NCBI GenBank assembly: GCA_002154585.1
Contig: MUNG01000010.1
Location: 1 to 64,000 of the forward strand
Source: Streptomyces pseudogriseolus
Lineage (GTDB): Bacteria; Actinomycetota; Actinomycetes; Streptomycetales; Streptomycetaceae
Direction of reading: 5' to 3'
DNA length: 64,000 nt
Shown here: in pieces, positions 1 through 9,486 of the stretch
Layout: every line of letters starts with the position of its first letter
Numbering within the stretch: position 1 is the stretch's first letter
The notes under the pieces: generated by a model
What the model was told of the DNA's origin: nothing
What the model saw: the letters and a program-made list of their open reading frames with translations, nothing else
Database searches by the model: none
Position numbers and translations under genes: made by a program

Positions 1-1839
1 AACGACGCCTACGTCGACTACGACTTCGCCACCGGCGCCTCCGGCTCGGCCTTCAACTGCTCGGCGCCGCGGAACACCTCGCCGCGCAACACCGGCCTGA
101 CCGACCTGCCGCCCGTCCAGCCCGCGTGGATCCCCTACGACGGCGGATCCGTCCCCGAGTTCGGCAACGGATCCGAGTCCCCCATGGGCGGACCCGTCTA
201 CCGCTACGACGCGAACTCCACCTCCGACGTGAAGTTCCCCGCCGAGTACGACGGCGACTTCTTCGCCGGTGAGTTCGGCCGCCGCTGGATCAAGCGCATC
301 GAGACCGGCGGCGACGGCACCGTACAGTCCATCAACGCCTTCCCCTGGACCGGCACCCAGGTGATGGACATGGCCTTCGGCCCGGACGGCGCCCTCTACG
401 TCCTCGACTACGGCACCGGCTACTTCAACGGCGACGCCAACTCCGCCCTGTACCGCATCGAGCACATCACCGGCGGACGCGCACCGCTCGCCCAGGCCAA
501 GGCGAACACCACCTCAGGCAAGGCGCCGCTGAACGTGACCTTCTCCTCGGCGGGCAGCTCCGACCCGGACGGGGGCGCGCTCGCCTACGCCTGGACCTTC
601 GGCGACGGCGCCACCTCCACCGCCGCCAACCCGTCCCACACCTACACCGCCAACGGCCAGTACACCGCCACGCTGAAGGTCACCGACCCCACCGGCAAGT
701 CCGCCACGGCGTCCGTGCAGATCACCGTCGGCAACACCGCCCCGACCGTGCGGCTCGACACCCCCGCCGACGGACGGATCTACGACTTCGGCGCCGCCAT
801 CCCGTTCAAGGTCACCGTCACCGACCCCGAGGACGGCACGATCGACTGCGCCAAGGTCAAGGTCACCTTCATCGTCGGCCACGACAGCCACGGACACCCG
901 CAGACCTCCGCCACCGGCTGCACCGGCACCCTGCACACCCTGGCGGACGGCGAACACGACCCCAACGCCAACATCTTCGGCGTCCTCGACGCCGAGTACA
1001 CCGACAACGGCGCGAACGGCCAGCCCGCGCTCACCGCGCACGACCAGCACATCACCCAGCCCAGCCACCGCCAGGCCGAGCACTACGGCGACTCCTCCGG
1101 CGTCCAGGTGATCAACCACTCCAACGCGCACGGCGGCAAGACGGTCGGCGAGATCCAGAACGGCGACTGGATCTCCTTCACCCCCTACAGCCTCGACAAC
1201 ACCACCGGCTTCACCGCCCGCGTCTCCTCGGCCGGCGCCGGCGGCACCCTCGAGGTCCGCGCGGGCTCCCCGGCCGGCACCCTGCTCGGCACGGCCACCG
1301 TGCCGGTCACCGGCGACTGGGAGACCTTCCAGGACGTCACGGCGTCCCTGACCGGTCAGCCGGCCGGCACCACCACCCTGTACCTCGTATTCAAGGGCGG
1401 CAGCGGCGCGCTCTACGACGTGGACGAGTTCTCCTTCACGACCGGCACCGGCGGCACCCGCACGGGCGAGGTGAAGGGCGTCAACGGCAAGTGCCTCGAC
1501 GTGGACAACGCCGGCACGGCGGACGGCACCGAGATCCAGATCTGGACGTGCAACTCCTCGGCGGCACAGCGCTGGACGGTGGCCGACGACGGGTCGCTGC
1601 GGGCGCTCGGCAAGTGCCTGGACGTGTCCGGCGGCGGCAGCGCGGACGGGACGCGGATCCAGCTGTGGACGTGCAACGGCACGGGGGCGCAGAAGTGGGC
1701 GGCCCAGTCGGACGGCACGGTGCGCAATCCGCAGTCGGGCAAGTGCATGGACGCCTCCGGCGGCACCTGGGAGGACGGCACGCCCGTCCACCTGTGGACC
1801 TGCCACGCCGGCGCCAACCAGAAGTGGACCCTGCCGTAG
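1..1839 (+). CDS. Secreted PQQ-type sugar dehydrogenase-like protein with PKD, CBM6 and ricin-lectin modules (5' partial)
   Basis: The frame is open from base 1, so the N-terminus lies outside the window; 612 codons plus stop are visible. In order: the end of a glucose/sorbosone-dehydrogenase-like beta-propeller (motif AFGPDGALYVLDYGTG near codon 130), a PKD domain (about codons 160-240, with DPDG and WTFGDG), a linker ending in a CBM6-like beta-sandwich (about codons 360-475, ending DVDEFSF), and a C-terminal ricin-type beta-trefoil (about codons 485-612) with repeated KCLD and QxW motifs. Such Streptomyces proteins are secreted and bind or oxidise carbohydrate; the catalytic part is inferred from its C-terminal end only. 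The ThuA/DUF1080 gene follows after 14 bp, probably in the same operon. Confidence 0.85.
   Translation, partial: NDAYVDYDFATGASGSAFNCSAPRNTSPRNTGLTDLPPVQPAWIPYDGGSVPEFGNGSESPMGGPVYRYDANSTSDVKFPAEYDGDFFAGEFGRRWIKRIETGGDGTVQSINAFPWTGTQVMDMAFGPDGALYVLDYGTGYFNGDANSALYRIEHITGGRAPLAQAKANTTSGKAPLNVTFSSAGSSDPDGGALAYAWTFGDGATSTAANPSHTYTANGQYTATLKVTDPTGKSATASVQITVGNTAPTVRLDTPADGRIYDFGAAIPFKVTVTDPEDGTIDCAKVKVTFIVGHDSHGHPQTSATGCTGTLHTLADGEHDPNANIFGVLDAEYTDNGANGQPALTAHDQHITQPSHRQAEHYGDSSGVQVINHSNAHGGKTVGEIQNGDWISFTPYSLDNTTGFTARVSSAGAGGTLEVRAGSPAGTLLGTATVPVTGDWETFQDVTASLTGQPAGTTTLYLVFKGGSGALYDVDEFSFTTGTGGTRTGEVKGVNGKCLDVDNAGTADGTEIQIWTCNSSAAQRWTVADDGSLRALGKCLDVSGGGSADGTRIQLWTCNGTGAQKWAAQSDGTVRNPQSGKCMDASGGTWEDGTPVHLWTCHAGANQKWTLP
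1465..1839 (+). repeat. Ricin-lectin module, copy 1 of a ~375-bp direct repeat (copy 2 at 3241-3614)
   Basis: The last ~375 bp of the two adjacent secreted-protein genes are nearly identical base for base, including most third positions. Both run from the GVNGKCLDVDNAG codons to the terminal KWTLP. The modules are in the same orientation, so this is a direct repeat about 1.78 kb apart. Confidence 0.9.
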
Positions 1840-1853
1840 AAAGGAGGCGACCC

Positions 1854-3614
1854 ATGATGCGCACCCTCTTCAGAACCGCGCTCGGCCTGTGCACCGCCGC
1901 CGTGCTCTGCGTGACCCCCCAGGGCCTGACCCCTCAGGCCGCCGCGACTCCCGGCACCGCGCCCGCCGCACCCCGGGCGGCCGCACCGGCGGCCGACCCC
2001 GCGTACCGGATCCTCGTCTTCTCCCGGACCGCGGGCTTCCGCCACTCCTCCATCGACGAGGGCGTGACCGCGCTGCGTGACCTCGGGGCGGCGAACAACT
2101 TCACCGTCGACGCCACCGAGGACCCGGCGGCCTTCACCACCGCCAACCTCGCCCGGTACCGGGCCGTCGTCTTCCTCTCCACCACCGGCGACGTCCTCGG
2201 GTCCGCCCAGGAGAGCGCGCTCGAGCAGTACATGGGCGCGGGCGGCGGCTACGTCGGCGTCCACGCCGCCGCCGACACCGAGTACGACTGGCCCTTCTAC
2301 GCGGGACTGGCCGGCGCCCTCTTCCAGTCCCACCCCGCCATCCAGCCCGCCACCGTCGAGGTAGAGGACCGGGCGCACGACGCCACCGCCCACCTGGGCG
2401 CCACCTGGCAGCGCACCGACGAGTGGTACAACTACCGCACCAACCCCCGCACCACCGCCCACGTCCTCGCGTCGCTGGACGAGTCCAGCTACTCGGGCGG
2501 CTCCATGTCCGGCGACCATCCGATCGCCTGGTGCAAGGACTACGCCGGCGGCCGCGCCTTCTACACCGGCGGCGGCCACACCGAGGAGTCGTACGCCGAT
2601 CCCGCCTTCCGCCGCCACCTCCTCGGCGGCATCCGCTGGGCCGCCGGCGTCACCCACGCCGACTGCCGCCCCGAGACCGGCTACACCCCGCTGTTCGACG
2701 GCACCGGCACCTCCGGCTGGAAACAGGCGGGCCCCGGCGGCTTCACCCTGAACGACGGCACCCTCACCTCCCAGGGCGGCATGGGCCTGTTCCGGTACGA
2801 CCGGGAGATCACCGGCGACTACTCCCTCAAGCTCGACTGGAAGCTGCACGGCGACGACAACTCCGGCGTCTTCCTGGGCTTCCCCGCCTCCGACGACCCG
2901 TGGTCCGCCGTCGACAACGGCTACGAGATCCAGATCGACGCCACCGACACCGCCGACCGCACCACCGGCTCCGTCTACGGCTTCAAGTCCGCCGACCTCG
3001 CCGCCCGGGACGCGGCCCTCAACCCGCCGGGGGAGTGGAACACGTACGAGCTCCGCGTCACCGGCGAACGGCTGGAGATCTTCCTCAACGGCCGGAAGAT
3101 CAACGACTTCACCAACACCGACCCCGCCCGCAGCCTCCGTCAGGGCTATATCGGGCTTCAGAACCACGGCGACGGCGACGAGGTCTCCTTCCGCAACATC
3201 CGCCTGAGGCAGGACGGGGCCACCCCCGGACCGCGCACCGGTGAGATCCGGGGCGTCAACGGCAAGTGCCTCGACGTGGACAACGCGGGCACGGCGGACG
3301 GGACCGGCGTGCAGATCTACACCTGCAACTCCTCCGCCGCGCAGCGGTGGACCGTGGCGGACGACGGGTCGCTGCGGGCGCTCGGCAAGTGCCTGGACGT
3401 GTCCGGCGGCGGCAGCGCGGACGGCACCCGGATCCAGCTGTGGACGTGCAACGGGACCGGCGCGCAGAAGTGGGCGGCGCAGTCGGACGGCACGGTGCGC
3501 AATCCGCAGTCGGGCAAGTGCATGGACGCCTCCGGCGGCACCTGGGAGGACCGCACACCGGTCCACCTGTGGACCTGCCACACCGGCCCCAACCAGAAGT
3601 GGACCCTCCCCTGA
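1854..3614 (+). CDS. Secreted ThuA-like / DUF1080 (3-keto-disaccharide hydrolase-like) protein with ricin-lectin tail
   Basis: 586 residues. The ATG at 1854 follows AAAGGAGG closely; a second ATG is the next codon. Residues 1-32 form an Ala-rich signal peptide. A ThuA (trehalose-utilisation/glutamine amidotransferase-like) domain spans about 50-270 (GYVGVHAAADTEYDW is characteristic). A DUF1080/laminin-G-like domain follows at about 280-455 (LFDGTGTSGWK, GYEIQIDATD). A ricin-type beta-trefoil occupies 465-586, almost identical to the one ending the upstream gene. The ThuA plus DUF1080 pair with a secreted sugar dehydrogenase suggests joint extracellular metabolism of oxidised disaccharides. 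Substrate unknown. A strong terminator follows. Confidence 0.88.
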   Translation: MMRTLFRTALGLCTAAVLCVTPQGLTPQAAATPGTAPAAPRAAAPAADPAYRILVFSRTAGFRHSSIDEGVTALRDLGAANNFTVDATEDPAAFTTANLARYRAVVFLSTTGDVLGSAQESALEQYMGAGGGYVGVHAAADTEYDWPFYAGLAGALFQSHPAIQPATVEVEDRAHDATAHLGATWQRTDEWYNYRTNPRTTAHVLASLDESSYSGGSMSGDHPIAWCKDYAGGRAFYTGGGHTEESYADPAFRRHLLGGIRWAAGVTHADCRPETGYTPLFDGTGTSGWKQAGPGGFTLNDGTLTSQGGMGLFRYDREITGDYSLKLDWKLHGDDNSGVFLGFPASDDPWSAVDNGYEIQIDATDTADRTTGSVYGFKSADLAARDAALNPPGEWNTYELRVTGERLEIFLNGRKINDFTNTDPARSLRQGYIGLQNHGDGDEVSFRNIRLRQDGATPGPRTGEIRGVNGKCLDVDNAGTADGTGVQIYTCNSSAAQRWTVADDGSLRALGKCLDVSGGGSADGTRIQLWTCNGTGAQKWAAQSDGTVRNPQSGKCMDASGGTWEDRTPVHLWTCHTGPNQKWTLP

Positions 3615-3670
3615 GGTGATCCTCGCAGGCCGGCCGCGTGACCCTCAGGGCCGCTCGTGAGCCGAAGGGC

Positions 3671-3697
3671 GGGACCCCGTCGCACGGACGGGGTCCC
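3671..3697. terminator. Bidirectional intrinsic terminator
   Basis: A perfect 10-bp stem (GGGACCCCGT / ACGGGGTCCC) with a 7-nt loop lies between the convergent ThuA-like gene and the STAS gene. There is no clear U-tract, as is usual in Streptomyces. Confidence 0.75.
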
Positions 3698-3706
3698 GTC
3701 CCGCTG

Positions 3707-4075
3707 TCAGGGCCGGGACGGCCGGGCGGCGCGCAACGCCTCGTCGACGCCGGCGTGGAAGGTGAACACCTCGTCCAGCCCCACCATGCGAAGGATGCGC
3801 ATCTGGGCGGGGGCCACCCCGGCCAGGCTGAGCTGCGAACCCTGGGCCCGTGACCGACGGTGGGCCGACACGAACACCGTGATCCCCGACGAGTCGCAGA
3901 AGGTCAGCCCCGACAGGTCGAGCACCACACCGTACGGACCGAACGGCGCGTCGTTGACCGCCTCCGCCAGCAGCGGCGCCGTGTGGTGGTCGAGCTCCCC
4001 TGACACCTCCAGCACATAGGGGCCCGCGGCGCTCGGGCGGGGGGTGACGGTGAACGTCTCGTCCGGTACGGACAC
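3707..4075 (-). CDS. STAS-domain anti-sigma-factor antagonist
   Basis: 122 residues from a GTG preceded by GCCGAGGAG at good spacing; a start 30 bp further upstream lacks a ribosome site. A single STAS domain fills the protein. The phosphorylatable serine lies in LTFCDSSGITVFV, matching the SpoIIAA/RsbV signature. Such proteins bind anti-sigma kinases when unphosphorylated and so release a sigma factor. The divergent neighbour is a PP2C phosphatase of the type that dephosphorylates these antagonists, so the two probably form part of a partner-switching module; the cognate kinase and sigma factor are not in the window. Confidence 0.88.
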   Translation of the reverse strand: MSVPDETFTVTPRPSAAGPYVLEVSGELDHHTAPLLAEAVNDAPFGPYGVVLDLSGLTFCDSSGITVFVSAHRRSRAQGSQLSLAGVAPAQMRILRMVGLDEVFTFHAGVDEALRAARPSRP

Positions 4076-4395
4076 GAAATCTCCTCGGCGGGGTGTTCGT
4101 CGCATGCGGGTGAGCCCGACCTCCGCCCATCCCCAGGTGCCCGGCCGGCCGGTTCATCCTACGAAGTCCGGGCAGGTGACTCGTGCACGCCCCGGTCCGT
4201 CGCCCCGCCTACCCGCCACGGTACGCTCCATGCGGCTGCCCCTCCCTGCGGGGCGGACGCCCTGCGTATGTGGGACACGCGTGATGATCTGAGGTGGTCA
4301 CATCGTGCTCTTCGGCCGTCCACGACGGTCCGGCCGGGCACGCGAACAGTGGGAACCGTGACCGGTCCCCGAACGGCGGTCGGCGAGGAGGGGAC
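4076..4395. other. Intergenic region between STAS and phosphatase genes
   Basis: This 320-bp divergent promoter region holds no convincing gene. The GAGGAGGGG ribosome site for the phosphatase lies at its right end. I see no clear palindromic operator or GGGTAT-type stress promoter. Confidence 0.5.
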
Positions 4396-6123
4396 ATGGA
4401 GACGGCGGGCGAAGGGCCGGGCCCCGGCGCCGGACGGCCCGGCGCGACCGGTGTCGCGCTCACCGCGATCGGCACCGGCGCCTACGTGGTGGACGGACGC
4501 GGGAGGATCGTCGCCGTCAACGCCGCCGCCGAGCGGCTGCTGGGCCGGCCCGCCGCGGCACTCGTCGGCGCCGACGCGCACGACCTGCTGCACCGCAGCG
4601 CCCACGGTGAGACCGTGCCGACCTCCCAGTGCCGTATGCGGCCTGCCTTCCTCGCGAGCCGCCCGGCGCAGAACGACCACGACTGGTTCGAGAAGGACGA
4701 CGGCACGCTGCTCGCCATCGCCTGGAGCATCACCCCCTACGACACCGGTGCGGACGACACGAGCGCGCTCGTCCTCTTCCATCCCCGCGAGGCCGCCGCC
4801 GAGGCGCCCGGCACGGCCACGGCCCGCGAAGGGGCGCCCGACGAACTGGAGCGGCTCGCCCTGCTGGCGGAGACGACCACCCAGCTGACCTCCACCCTGT
4901 CCGTCGACGAGGCGCTGCACCGGCTGGTGACCCTGGTGCTGCCACGCCTCGCGGACTGGGCGGTGATCGACCTGATCAGCGAACGGGACGAGGTGTGGCG
5001 CACCAAGGTGGTGCACTTCGAGGACGGCGTCCCGGTCTCCCGCCGGGACCTCGAAGGGCCGATGGCGCCCGTTCCCGCCGAGTCCCCGATGCCGCTGTCC
5101 CGGGCCCTGCGAGGCGCCTCCTCGACCATCGCAGGACCCGACACCTACCAGGGGGCCCCCGACTCGGGCATCGCCGTCGAGCAGCGCAAGCTGTTCGAGG
5201 CCACGGGCATGCACTCCGCCGCCATCGCGCCCATCCGTGGTCTGCGCGACGTCCTCGGCGCCCTGACCCTCGGCCGCTCCGAGCAGCCCGACGCGTTCAC
5301 CACCGCCGACCTCACCCTGCTCGAGGACATCACCCGCCGCGCCGGACTGGCCCTGGACAACGCCCGCCTCTACCAGCGGCAGCGCAAGGTCGCCGAGACC
5401 ATGCAGCGCTACCTGCTGCCCCAGCTGCCGCGCGTTCCCGGCCTGGAGACGACGTCCCGCTACCTGCCCGCACCCGACGCCTCCCACGTCGGCGGCGACT
5501 GGTACGACGCCTTCCCCCTCGGGGACGGCGACACCGCCCTGGTCATCGGCGACGTCTCCGGACACGACCTGGACGCCGCCGCGGGCATGGCGCAGCTCCG
5601 CAACGTGCTGCGCTCCTACGCGTGGTCCTTCCGGCACGAGCCGCCCGGCCGGGTCGTCGAGCGGGTGGACCGTGCCGTGCTGCGCATCACCGACGTCTCC
5701 ATGGCCACCCTGGTGCTCGCCGTCCTCGGCACGGACGAGGAGGGGCGGTGGACGATGTCCTGGACCAACGCCGGCCACCCGCCCCCGCTGCTGGTCACCC
5801 GCGAAGGCGTGGCCGGGTATCTCACGGGCGGCGGCGGGATGCTGCTGGGCACCGGCACCGGCACCGACCGGCCGCGCGCCGACGGATCGACGGTCCTGCC
5901 GCCTGGCTCCACCCTCGTCCTCTACACGGACGGGCTGATCGAGGCGCCCAGCCACCCCATCGACGAAGGGCTGGAGCGGCTGCGCCGGCACGCCGCCGTG
6001 CTCGCCCATCGCCCCGTCGAGGTGTTCGCCGACGAACTGCTCCGCCGGGCCCGCCCCGCGGACAACGACGACGACGTCGCCCTCCTCGTGGTCCGCGTCG
6101 GCGCCCGCCCGGAACGCGGCTGA
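4396..6123 (+). CDS. PAS-GAF-PP2C (SpoIIE/RsbU-type) protein serine phosphatase
   Basis: 575 residues. The ATG at 4396 has GAGGAGGGGAC in front; the frame stays open further upstream without a ribosome site. A PAS domain (about 20-110, GAYVVDGRGRIVAVNAAAE) is followed by a GAF domain (about 150-320) and a C-terminal PP2C/SpoIIE phosphatase (about 335-570) with metal-binding GGDWYDAF, IGDVSGHD and YTDGLIEA. Members dephosphorylate STAS anti-sigma antagonists in response to ligands or redox state sensed by PAS/GAF. The divergent STAS gene is a natural substrate candidate. No kinase domain is fused, unlike many Streptomyces relatives. Confidence 0.9.
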   Translation: METAGEGPGPGAGRPGATGVALTAIGTGAYVVDGRGRIVAVNAAAERLLGRPAAALVGADAHDLLHRSAHGETVPTSQCRMRPAFLASRPAQNDHDWFEKDDGTLLAIAWSITPYDTGADDTSALVLFHPREAAAEAPGTATAREGAPDELERLALLAETTTQLTSTLSVDEALHRLVTLVLPRLADWAVIDLISERDEVWRTKVVHFEDGVPVSRRDLEGPMAPVPAESPMPLSRALRGASSTIAGPDTYQGAPDSGIAVEQRKLFEATGMHSAAIAPIRGLRDVLGALTLGRSEQPDAFTTADLTLLEDITRRAGLALDNARLYQRQRKVAETMQRYLLPQLPRVPGLETTSRYLPAPDASHVGGDWYDAFPLGDGDTALVIGDVSGHDLDAAAGMAQLRNVLRSYAWSFRHEPPGRVVERVDRAVLRITDVSMATLVLAVLGTDEEGRWTMSWTNAGHPPPLLVTREGVAGYLTGGGGMLLGTGTGTDRPRADGSTVLPPGSTLVLYTDGLIEAPSHPIDEGLERLRRHAAVLAHRPVEVFADELLRRARPADNDDDVALLVVRVGARPERG

Positions 6124-6128
6124 CCCGG

Positions 6129-6170
6129 ACCCCACGGAACCGACCCCACGGAACCGACCCCACGGAACCG
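6129..6170. repeat. Three perfect 14-bp tandem repeats
   Basis: ACCCCACGGAACCG occurs three times head to tail, just after the phosphatase stop codon and about 190 bp before the ctaD start. Confidence 0.9.
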
Positions 6171-6356
6171 GTCACAAGCCGCTCTCGAAGCGACACCACT
6201 CGCACGGGTGAAGTCCCCGTCCGCTCGGCGGATGTCAGAACCCGACGTCCGGTCACCTGACATAGCGTCGATCCGGCACGCGCGTGCCGATCGCGCCCGC
6301 AGCGGCGTGCGTTCCTCCCCCCGGCCGAGCTCCTCGTAGTCACCCGAAGGAACCCG

Positions 6357-8072
6357 ATGGCGACACACACGACCGAACCCCTGTCCCCGGCGCCGGCGGC
6401 GGAGGGACGACGAGGGAGGGGGCGCGTGGTCGTCTCCTGGCTGACGACCACCGACCACAAGAAGATCGGGCACCTCTACCTGATCACCTCGTTCGTCCTC
6501 TTCCTGGTGGGCGGTCTGTTCGCCATGGTGATCCGCGCGGAACTGGCCCGGCCCGGGCTTCAGATCGTGTCCCAGGAGCAGTACAACCAGTCCTTCACCA
6601 TGCACGGCACGATCATGCTGCTGCTGTTCGCGACGCCCACCTTCGCCGGGTTCGCCAACGCGATCATGCCGCTCCAGATCGGCTCCCCGGACGTCGCGTT
6701 CCCCCGGCTGAACATGCTGTCGTACTGGCTGTTCGCCTTCGGCGGGCTCATCGTGATGTCCAGCTTCCTCACCCCCCAGGGCGCCGCGGACTTCGGATGG
6801 ACGGCGTACACGCCGCTCAGCGGCGGGGAGCGCATGCCGACCGAGGGCGGCGACCTGTGGATCATGGGCCTGGCGCTGTCCGGCTTCGGCACGATCCTCG
6901 GCGCCGTCAACTTCGTCACCACGATCATCTGCATGCGCGCGCCCGGCATGACCATGTTCCGCATGCCGATCTTCACCTGGAACGTGCTGCTCACCTCGCT
7001 GCTGGTGCTGCTGGCCTTCCCGGTGCTCGCGGCGGCGCTGCTCGCCCTGGAGGCGGACCGGCGGTTCGGCGCGCGGATCTTCGAACCGGAGAACGGCGGG
7101 GCCCTGCTGTGGCAGCACCTGTTCTGGTTCTTCGGCCACCCCGAGGTCTACATCCTGGCGCTGCCGTTCTTCGGCGTGGTCAGCGAGATCATCCCGGTGT
7201 TCTCCCGCAAGCCGATCTTCGGGTACATGGGGCTCGTCGGGGCGACCATCACCATCACCGGCCTGTCCGCCACGGTGTGGGCCCACCACATGTTCGCCAC
7301 CGGCGCGGTGCTGCTGCCGTTCTTCTCCTTCATGAGCTTCCTCATCGCCGTGCCGACGGGCGTGAAGTTCTTCAACTGGATCGGCACCATGTGGAAGGGC
7401 AGTCTCTCCTTCGAACCACCGATGCTGTGGGCGGTCGGCTTCCTCGTCACCTTCCTCTTCGGCGGTCTGACGGGTGTGCTGCTGGCGTCCCCGCCGATGG
7501 ACTTCCACGTCCATGACAGCTACTTCGTCGTCGCCCACTTCCACTACGTGCTGTTCGGCACGATCGTGTTCGCCATGTTCGGCGGATTCAGCTTCTGGTG
7601 GCCGAAGATGACCGGCACGATGCTCGACCACCGTCTGGAGAAGGTGCACTTCTGGACGCTGTTCGTCGGCTTCCACACCACCTTCCTGCTCCAGCACTGG
7701 CTGGGCGCGGAGGGCATGCCGCGCCGCTACGCCGACTACCTCGCCGCCGACGGGTTCACCGCCCTCAACACGGTGTCCTCCATCGGCGCCTTCCTGCTCG
7801 GCCTGTCCACGCTGCCCTTCCTCTACAACGTCTGGAAGACCGCCCAGCGGGGCGAGAAGATCGAGGTCGACGACCCCTGGGGATACGGGCGTTCGCTGGA
7901 GTGGGCCACCTCCTGCCCCCCGCCCCGCCACAACTTCGTCACCCTGCCCCGCATCCGCTCCGAGTCGCCCGCCTTCGACCTGCGCCACCCCGCGCTGGCC
8001 GGAGTCGACCAGGCGGAGAACACCGGGAAGCGCGACGTCATCGACCCCGGCGGCCACAAGGGCGACCGCTGA
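6357..8072 (+). CDS. ctaD: Cytochrome c oxidase (aa3-type) subunit I, orphan copy
   Basis: 571 residues, close to the usual actinobacterial length, starting at ATG 6357 with GAAGGA upstream. Twelve or so membrane helices are apparent. Visible ligands include the heme a histidine in FTMHGTIM, the CuB His-Tyr region [13 protein letters not shown], the CuB pair in WAHHMFATG, and the heme histidines in [11 protein letters not shown]. It should form the catalytic core reducing O2 at the cytoplasmic membrane. No ctaC, ctaE, ctaF or qcr genes are adjacent, so this looks like an extra copy that must borrow other subunits. It overlaps the next gene by one base (TGATG). Confidence 0.95.
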   Translation: MATHTTEPLSPAPAAEGRRGRGRVVVSWLTTTDHKKIGHLYLITSFVLFLVGGLFAMVIRAELARPGLQIVSQEQYNQSFTMHGTIMLLLFATPTFAGFANAIMPLQIGSPDVAFPRLNMLSYWLFAFGGLIVMSSFLTPQGAADFGWTAYTPLSGGERMPTEGGDLWIMGLALSGFGTILGAVNFVTTIICMRAPGMTMFRMPIFTWNVLLTSLLVLLAFPVLAAALLALEADRRFGARIFEPENGGALLWQHLFWFFGHPEVYILALPFFGVVSEIIPVFSRKPIFGYMGLVGATITITGLSATVWAHHMFATGAVLLPFFSFMSFLIAVPTGVKFFNWIGTMWKGSLSFEPPMLWAVGFLVTFLFGGLTGVLLASPPMDFHVHDSYFVVAHFHYVLFGTIVFAMFGGFSFWWPKMTGTMLDHRLEKVHFWTLFVGFHTTFLLQHWLGAEGMPRRYADYLAADGFTALNTVSSIGAFLLGLSTLPFLYNVWKTAQRGEKIEVDDPWGYGRSLEWATSCPPPRHNFVTLPRIRSESPAFDLRHPALAGVDQAENTGKRDVIDPGGHKGDR

Positions 8073-8446
8073 TGCCCAGGTCGCGGTCGCGCCGGTCCCT
8101 CGCGCACGACGCCTCGGCCGTCCTGGCCGAGGCGGAGGGCATCGTGCTGGCGCGCTCCCACCTCGCCGAGGCGCGCCGGGAGGCGGAGGCGCTCTGCGCC
8201 GACCTGCCCTGGCTGACCACCGGTCAGGCCGAGGACCTCACCCGGCGCTACCTCGACCGGCGCATCGACCTCACCCGGCAGATGCTCCGCACCACGGCCC
8301 GCCGCGCCGACGAACTGCGCCACGAGTACGAGACCCGGTACACCGACCTGCGCGGCACGCTCCTCAGACGCCACGTGGCCTGGGCATCCGGCCTGCTGGC
8401 CTGCGCCACGGGAACCAACGCGACGCTCTGGCTGCTCACGCGCTGA
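8072..8446 (+). CDS. Small protein with C-terminal membrane anchor, coupled to ctaD
   Basis: 124 residues. The ATG shares a base with the ctaD stop codon, implying translational coupling. The body is highly charged and helical (many Arg, Glu and Ala), and the last ~20 residues (GLLACATGTNATLWLLT) could span the membrane. I recognise no family. Position suggests an accessory or assembly role for the extra oxidase; this is inference. G/C-rich third positions support coding. Confidence 0.75.
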   Translation: MPRSRSRRSLAHDASAVLAEAEGIVLARSHLAEARREAEALCADLPWLTTGQAEDLTRRYLDRRIDLTRQMLRTTARRADELRHEYETRYTDLRGTLLRRHVAWASGLLACATGTNATLWLLTR

Positions 8447-8466
8447 CAGCGGCCGCGCGGCCGCTG
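8447..8466. terminator. Perfect palindrome between convergent genes
   Basis: CAGCGGCCGCGCGGCCGCTG is a perfect 20-bp palindrome exactly filling the gap between the ctaD operon and the convergent hydrolase gene; a probable bidirectional terminator. Confidence 0.6.
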
Positions 8467-8467
8467 G

Positions 8468-9454
8468 TCACCGTCCCGCTGCCCCACCGACCGCCGCGCC
8501 CCGCAGAATCCGGCCCAGCCATTCCCCCCGCGTCCGGCGGGCGGTCACCGACAGCTGCGCCTGCGGGAACTGCGCGTCGAAGCCGTGGGGGCCGCCTGCC
8601 CACACATGGAGTTCCGCCTGTCCGCCCGCCGCCCAGATGGCGGAGGCGTACGCCACGTCCTCGTCGCGGAACACCTCGGCCGAGCCGGTGTCCACGTAGG
8701 CGGTGGGCAGCCCGGACAGGTCGGTGGCCCGTGCGGGGGAGACGTACGGTGACACCTCGCCGTCGTCCCGACCGCCGAGCAGAGTGCGCCAGGCGAACTC
8801 GTTCGTCTCCCGGGTCCACACCCCGGGCTCCCCGGAGTACTGCCGGCTGGAGACGGTCACGTTGCGGTGGTCGAGCATGGGACAGATCAGCAGTTGCGCG
8901 GCGATCGCGGGCGTGCCCCGGTCGCGGGCCAGCAGGCACAGCCCGGCGGCGAGACCCCCGCCCGCGCTGATCCCGGCGACGACGATGCGGCCGGGGTCGA
9001 CGCCCAGTTCCCCGGCGTGCGCGGCCACCCAGGCCAGCCCCCGGTGGCAGTCCTCGACGGCGGCGGTTCCGGTGGCCTCCGGGGCGAGCCGGTACTCCAC
9101 GGTCACGACGACCACGCCGAACCGCTCCAGCCACTCCAGCGGGATGTCGATCTGGCCGAAGCGGTCGCCCAGGACCATCCCGCCGCCGTGCATCCAGTAC
9201 ACGCACGGTGCGGGGACGCCCGGGTCGCGGTCCGCGGGGTGGAGCACCGAGAGCCGTACGGCGGCGCCGTCCTCGGCGGGCACGTCCACCTCCCGCCGGA
9301 CCACGCGGCGGCCGGCGAGCAAGGAGTCGGGCGACGGGGACGGCAGGGCCCGCAACTGGGCGAGGATCTGCTCGTCCATCCGCTCCACCAGGGGCATCCC
9401 GGCGAGCAGGGCGTGCAGTTCGGGGTCGACGGCGGGGCGCGGCATCGAGGTCAT
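8468..9454 (-). CDS. Alpha/beta hydrolase, hormone-sensitive-lipase type esterase
   Basis: About 328 residues from the ATG at 9454, which has GGAAGG seven bases upstream; a GTG at 9490 overlapping the previous stop (GTGA) is an alternative start adding 12 residues. The oxyanion motif HGGG (in YWMHGGGMVLG) and the nucleophile elbow GISAGG mark the HSL/BioH-like esterase family; the catalytic Asp (near YVDTGSAEVFRDE) and His (GGPHGFD) are visible. It is cytoplasmic with no signal peptide. It sits in an operon with the monooxygenase gene, divergent from an AraC regulator. Confidence 0.88.
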   Translation of the reverse strand: MTSMPRPAVDPELHALLAGMPLVERMDEQILAQLRALPSPSPDSLLAGRRVVRREVDVPAEDGAAVRLSVLHPADRDPGVPAPCVYWMHGGGMVLGDRFGQIDIPLEWLERFGVVVVTVEYRLAPEATGTAAVEDCHRGLAWVAAHAGELGVDPGRIVVAGISAGGGLAAGLCLLARDRGTPAIAAQLLICPMLDHRNVTVSSRQYSGEPGVWTRETNEFAWRTLLGGRDDGEVSPYVSPARATDLSGLPTAYVDTGSAEVFRDEDVAYASAIWAAGGQAELHVWAGGPHGFDAQFPQAQLSVTARRTRGEWLGRILRGAAVGGAAGR

Positions 9455-9486
9455 GGGTGTGCCTTCCGGGGCGGTGAGGGCGGGGT

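Noticed and set aside
1413..3581. A 722-codon open frame on the minus strand opposite the ThuA-like gene
   Set aside because: It lies antisense to two well-supported secreted-protein genes. Its translation is Val/Gly/Arg/Ala low complexity, the usual by-product of very high GC content.
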